DNA of 60,932 bases, from positions 1-60,932 of the forward strand of contig LUQC01000111.1 in assembly GCA_001627925.1 (NCBI GenBank), read 5' to 3'. The position numbers and the translations under genes are program-made. Positions 59,398-60,932 of the stretch are shown one piece after another (positions within the stretch are counted from its first letter, which is position 1; every line of letters starts with the position of its first letter). The DNA comes from Rhodobacteraceae bacterium REDSEA-S34_B6. Its GTDB lineage: Bacteria; Pseudomonadota; Alphaproteobacteria; Rhodobacterales; Rhodobacteraceae. Under the pieces are notes generated by a model. It saw only the letters and a program-made list of their open reading frames with translations. It searched no databases and was not told the origin of the DNA.

Positions 59398-59784
59398 TTA
59401 TACCTCTAAACCATCCATTACTTTCTTTGCAGCCCTGAAGCATTCTAAAGCCTGAGGCACGCCACAGTAAATACCAATAACATGTATAATGGCTCTAATT
59501 TCTTCAGCACTGACACCATTACTTATTGCACCCCTGCAATGAATTTCCCATTCATGCATTTTCCCAAGTGCACCGATCATCGATAAGTTCATCATAGATC
59601 TGACTTTCGGAGGAATCACTTCATCACCCCACCCGAAACCCCAACACCAGGCAGTCATTGCTTCTTGGAAAGGTCGGGTAAAATCGTCTGCAGCCTCCAG
59701 ATTGCTCTCCACATAACTTGCACCCAAAGTTGCTTTCCTCTGCTCAAGTCCTTTTAAAAATAAATCTTCATCAAAAACGCTCAT
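59398..59784 (-). CDS. pcaC: Carboxymuconolactone decarboxylase family protein
   Basis: 128-residue all-helical PcaC-like protein. WCWGFGWGDEVIPPKVRSM (about residues 44-62), EIHCRGAISNGVSAEE (about 78-93) and HVIGIYCGVPQ match PcaC, and the CxxC of AhpD-type members is absent. It would decarboxylate carboxymuconolactone made after PcaGH. ATG 59784 is preferred over TTG 59790. Its symbol rests on similarity and nearby pcaGH. Confidence 0.75.
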   Translation of the reverse strand: MSVFDEDLFLKGLEQRKATLGASYVESNLEAADDFTRPFQEAMTAWCWGFGWGDEVIPPKVRSMMNLSMIGALGKMHEWEIHCRGAISNGVSAEEIRAIIHVIGIYCGVPQALECFRAAKKVMDGLEV

Positions 59785-59821
59785 TTCCAATTACTCTCTC
59801 TAATCATTGCAAAAATATCAG

Positions 59822-60043
59822 TCAAACAAGCGAAGCACATATTTGAACTCGTGACCTCAGTCTAGATAATAATTTTCCGCAAGTAGAAGCCTCAGCCTTA
59901 AAGCCACTGGAACCAGTCGGACCAGCAGCACCGTCTGTAGTAATCCAGTTTCGAAACTGCGAAGACTTTCGAACAAAATGTCCATTGGAAGCTTTTGTAT
60001 CATACCACTTGTCGACCCATTTGCCTTCTTGCAGTAATCCCAT
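59822..60043 (-). pseudogene. 5' fragment of a glutathionyl-hydroquinone reductase gene
   Basis: The first ~53 residues (MGLLQEGKWVDKWYDT, FRNWITTDGAAGPTGSSG, FKAEA) are the N-terminus of the ECM4/YqjG-type glutathione transferases, normally about 320 residues. The reading then leaves the family: the expected YVSLACPWAHR active-site Cys block is absent and a stop follows 20 codons later. An AENYYLD trace in another frame hints at a frameshift. The rest is deleted. Confidence 0.75.
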
Positions 60044-60057
60044 TGGTTTTCCCTACT

Positions 60058-60932
60058 TCAATGATCTTGCGGTTTAATAAATTGATTGTTACGCAAGTCA
60101 GTGAAAGCTTGGTGTAATTCCTCTTGCGTGTTCATAACAATAGGACCATGCCAAGCTACCGGCTCACGAATAGGTGATCCTGCTACTAGTAGAAACCGCA
60201 TTCCCTCGGGACCCGCCCTTACTACTATCTCGTCACCAGTGCCGAAGCGTACCAAAGTGCGATTGCCAGATAGGTCGCGAATATTAAGCTCTTGGCCAAG
60301 AACTTCTTTTTCCAGTAAAACACCCTGCGGGTCTGAAGCATCTGCAAATTTACCGGATCCTTCGAAGATATATGCAAACGTGTTGCGGTATGTATCAACT
60401 TTCAATGCTTTTCTAAGCCCAGCAGGCAATGATATATCGAGATATAGGGGTTCTGCTGCTATCCCATCAACTGGACCGGTTTGTCCCCAAAAAGAGCCCG
60501 TTATGACCCGTACTCGAGTACCATCATCATCAATAATTTCTGGAATTTCTTTTGCACCAACATCTTGATACCTCGGCGAGGTCATCTTTAGGCTACCCGG
60601 TAAATTTGCCCAAAGTTGAAATCCATGCATCTGCCCCATTGAATTGCCACTTGGCATTTCTTGATGCATAATACCTGATCCTGCTGTCATCCACTGCACG
60701 TCACCAGCCTTCAAGCTGCCAGTATTACCTAGGCTGTCGCTGTGGTCGACGGTTCCGTTAAGAACATAAGTAATTGTTTCGATGCCACGATGCGGATGCC
60801 AAGGAAACCCTCTGTAATAGGCTTCCGGGTTATCGTTACGAAAATCATCAAAAAGTAAAAACGGGTCGTGGGCTTTTGGATTATGAAATCCAAATGCTCT
60901 ATGCAGATGAACCCCAGCTCCCTCTATTGTTG
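60058..60932 (-). CDS. Pirin-family protein, 5' end outside the window
   Basis: The frame stays open to the right edge, so the start is missing. Bicupin with the metal ligands His in FPWHPHRGIETITYVL, His in TVDHSDS and GSGIMHQE (Glu), and the C-terminal pirin_C domain (SLPAGLRKALKVDTYRN region on). Some pirins are quercetin dioxygenases; others are regulators. Close to the ECM4-like fragment and pca genes, hence possibly linked to aromatic stress. Confidence 0.88.
   Translation of the reverse strand, partial: TIEGAGVHLHRAFGFHNPKAHDPFLLFDDFRNDNPEAYYRGFPWHPHRGIETITYVLNGTVDHSDSLGNTGSLKAGDVQWMTAGSGIMHQEMPSGNSMGQMHGFQLWANLPGSLKMTSPRYQDVGAKEIPEIIDDDGTRVRVITGSFWGQTGPVDGIAAEPLYLDISLPAGLRKALKVDTYRNTFAYIFEGSGKFADASDPQGVLLEKEVLGQELNIRDLSGNRTLVRFGTGDEIVVRAGPEGMRFLLVAGSPIREPVAWHGPIVMNTQEELHQAFTDLRNNQFIKPQDH

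Overview
The window is a gene-dense, AT-rich (about 40% G+C by eye) stretch of an alphaproteobacterial chromosome. It is most likely a pelagic, roseobacter-like marine bacterium that uses methylated amines. This rests on the family mix: Tmm, Tdm, TmoXWV, MgsABC and GmaS, a Methylobacterium-type serine cycle, and the DUF3305/DUF3306/DUF6494/DUF6505/DUF4444 set that accompanies alphaproteobacterial formate dehydrogenases. I saw no tRNA, rRNA, CRISPR array, insertion sequence or phage gene. No stretch longer than about 300 bases lacks a gene; the longest gaps are 6086-6360, 16229-16429, 30238-30467 and 48605-48739.

Region 1 (1-13790) is a periplasmic Mo/W formate dehydrogenase locus. The minus strand carries a TAT-peptide protein, a TorD-like chaperone, DUF3306, DUF3305 and the alpha, beta and partial gamma subunits. 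The plus strand carries a polyferredoxin, then DUF6494, an Mrp ATPase, a DUF4444 biotin/lipoate-ligase-fold protein, DUF6505 and a tungstate importer (tupBCA). A minus-strand cytochrome c with a shortened TupA-like domain sits between them and is one of the most unusual genes here.

Region 2 (13914-23149) handles nitrogen and methylamine: an XRE-cupin regulator, amtB with a 54-residue membrane-protein gene downstream in place of glnK, trimethylamine monooxygenase (tmm), N-methylglutamate synthase (mgsABC), gamma-glutamylmethylamide synthetase (gmaS) and a DMT exporter.

Region 3 (23146-30237) is folD, fhs and a soluble NAD-linked formate dehydrogenase whose FdsG and FdsB parts are fused. It carries THF-bound C1 units through formate to CO2. 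Region 4 (30468-38017) is a LysR regulator, the TMAO importer tmoXWV and TMAO demethylase (tdm), which yields dimethylamine plus a C1 unit.

Region 5 (38081-48604) is a serine-cycle divergon. One arm is sga-mtkA-mtkB-ppc-glyA; the other is mcl-gckA behind a LuxR-type regulator with a degenerate receiver. The PEP carboxylase has lost three of the four residues that bind the feedback inhibitor aspartate in E. coli. Hydroxypyruvate reductase, malate dehydrogenase, dimethylamine monooxygenase, N-methylglutamate dehydrogenase and fdhD are not in the window and must lie elsewhere if the pathways are complete.

Region 6 (48740-60932) is an accessory tail: a 33-residue ORF, two MFS transporters, a decayed VOC gene, an AIG1/ADTRP-like membrane protein, three tiny genes, a class V aminotransferase, an Fe-S/FMN/FAD oxidoreductase, an aldo-keto reductase, protocatechuate-dioxygenase-type pcaG/pcaH, a carboxymuconolactone decarboxylase, a fragment of a glutathionyl-hydroquinone reductase gene, and a partial pirin gene. 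Two broken genes in this tail suggest ongoing gene loss.
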